A DNA stretch of 64,000 bases from Amycolatopsis saalfeldensis (GTDB lineage: Bacteria; Actinomycetota; Actinomycetes; Mycobacteriales; Pseudonocardiaceae). A model generated the notes under the pieces. That model saw only the letters and a program-made list of their open reading frames with translations. It was not told the DNA's origin and did not search any database. Shown one piece after another: positions 63,199-64,000 of this stretch. The position numbers were made by a program, and so were the translations under genes. Position 1 is the stretch's first letter. Every line of letters begins with the position of its first letter. The DNA lies in assembly GCF_900110575.1 (NCBI RefSeq), contig NZ_FOEF01000009.1:1-64000 (forward strand), written 5' to 3'.

Positions 63199-64000
63199 AT
63201 GACCACAGTCGCGTTTCTGGGCACCGGGATCATGGGCCTGCCGATGGCCGCCAACCTCGCCCGGGCCGGGCACGAGGTGCGGGCGTGGAACCGCACCCGC
63301 GCGAAGGCCGAGCCGCTCGTCGCCGACGGCGCCACCGTCACCGCGTCGCCGGGGGAGGCGGCGGACGGCGCCGATGTCGTCGTCACCATGCTCGCGGACG
63401 GTCCGACGGTCGCCGAGGTCTTCGCCGCCGCCGGCGTCGCGCCGGGCACCCTGTGGCTGCAGACCAGCACCGTCGGGATCGAGTGGGCCGGGAAGCTGGC
63501 CGAGGCGGCGGAGCAGGCGGGCGTCGTGTTCGTCGACTGTCCCGTGATGGGCACCAAGATCCCGGCCGAACAAGCGAAGCTGCAGGTCCTCGCCGCCGGC
63601 CCGGACGAGGCGCGCGAACGGGCGGAAGCGGTGTTCGACGCCATCGCCTCGACCACCCGCTGGCTCGGCCCCGTCCCCGGCACCGCCTCCCGGCTCAAGC
63701 TCGTGATGAACGGCTGGGTCCTCGCGCTGACCAACGCCACCGCGGAGAGCCTCGCACTGGCCGACACCCTCGGCCTCGACCCGGCACTGTTCTTCGACGT
63801 GATGACCGGCACGGCCTTCGACGTCGGCTACTCGCGCATGAAGGGCCCCCTCATGCTTTCCGGCGACTACCCGGCGTCGTTCCCGGCCACCCTGGCCGCC
63901 AAGGACGCCCGCCTGGTAGTGGAAGCCGCCGGCGACGCGATCGACGTCGCGGGCGCGAAGGCCGCGCTGACCCACCTCGAAGCCGCCGTCGCCGCCGGGC
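63199..64000 (+). CDS. NAD(P)-dependent beta-hydroxyacid dehydrogenase (3-hydroxyisobutyrate dehydrogenase family), partial
   Basis: The frame from the ATG at 63199 stays open to the right edge (267 codons), and a typical member has about 290, so most of the protein is present. The N-terminal Rossmann motif is VAFLGTGIMGLPMAANLARA. The substrate loop DCPVMGTKIPAEQAKLQVLA and the catalytic lysine in SRLKLVMNGWVLALTN follow. It would oxidise or reduce a beta-hydroxy acid or act as an imine-type reductase; the substrate is unknown. An in-frame ATG nine bases upstream is possible. Confidence 0.9.
   Translation, partial: MTTVAFLGTGIMGLPMAANLARAGHEVRAWNRTRAKAEPLVADGATVTASPGEAADGADVVVTMLADGPTVAEVFAAAGVAPGTLWLQTSTVGIEWAGKLAEAAEQAGVVFVDCPVMGTKIPAEQAKLQVLAAGPDEARERAEAVFDAIASTTRWLGPVPGTASRLKLVMNGWVLALTNATAESLALADTLGLDPALFFDVMTGTAFDVGYSRMKGPLMLSGDYPASFPATLAAKDARLVVEAAGDAIDVAGAKAALTHLEAAVAAG

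Overview
This window is a chromosomal stretch of a very GC-rich actinomycete. High third-position GC, frequent GTG starts, chains of ATGA/GTGA start-stop overlaps, an apparent DmdR/IdeR iron box, actinobacterial-type LexA boxes, and many -10 hexamers placed 6-8 nt before start codons all fit this. The gene content (PucR-controlled proline catabolism, an Asp23 operon, a ZapE/pyrimidine-reductase pair, a desferrioxamine-type operon and an intein-bearing Rv2578c-family radical SAM protein) suggests Pseudonocardiaceae, most likely Amycolatopsis or a close relative. The genus is inferred, not proven.

Layout. 1-2.1 kb: the end of an IS256-type element has cut into the first of two tandem TIGR04222 membrane-protein genes; the intact paralogue ends in a Gly/Cys tail. 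2.2-5.9 kb: MsrB, a small membrane protein, a PASTA-less receptor Ser/Thr kinase, a TVP38-family membrane protein and a block of degenerate repeats. 5.9-9.3 kb: an NHEJ-type polymerase domain protein, a DUF6221 protein, a luciferase-like oxidoreductase, a P-loop gene remnant and an MDMPI/DinB-like protein. 9.4-14.1 kb: a PucR regulator divergent from P5C dehydrogenase and proline dehydrogenase, a strong hairpin, then thioredoxin. 14.2-18.6 kb: DUF2630, a decayed SDR, an epimerase/LysR divergent pair and a secreted alpha/beta-hydrolase lipoprotein that lacks its nucleophile. 18.7-24.0 kb: a long leftward block with pyrimidine reductase, ECF sigma factor, three Asp23-like proteins, a DUF2273-type peptide, two membrane proteins and an ATP-dependent DNA ligase, almost all with overlapping ends. 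24.1-35.3 kb: ZapE, PAP2, SRPBCC, a D-amino-acid-oxidase-like enzyme, DUF2252, ornithine aminotransferase, PPK2, an S9 peptidase, an F420-type oxidoreductase and a P450.

35.4-41.4 kb is the most distinctive region. Behind an iron box, four genes joined by GTGA overlaps encode a DesA-like decarboxylase, a DesB-like N-monooxygenase, a DesD-like NIS synthetase and a glutamine-synthetase-like ligase. The DesC acyltransferase expected in a desferrioxamine operon is absent, so a glutamate-containing hydroxamate siderophore is a testable possibility. 41.4-49.1 kb holds two divergent secreted glycosidases (GH92 and GH3) that share a C-terminal beta-sandwich-like module, with a LacI-type palindrome in the GH92 promoter.

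49.3-64 kb: soluble transhydrogenase; a radical SAM gene preceded by two LexA boxes and split by an intein exactly before its third cluster cysteine; AspRS; DUF389; a phosphotransferase-like protein; an SGNH hydrolase overlapping a metallophosphoesterase; a P450 with its TetR regulator behind a perfect palindrome; RarA; an acireductone-dioxygenase-like protein without its metal-binding HxH; and a beta-hydroxyacid dehydrogenase running off the right edge. I saw no tRNA, rRNA, CRISPR or phage genes.
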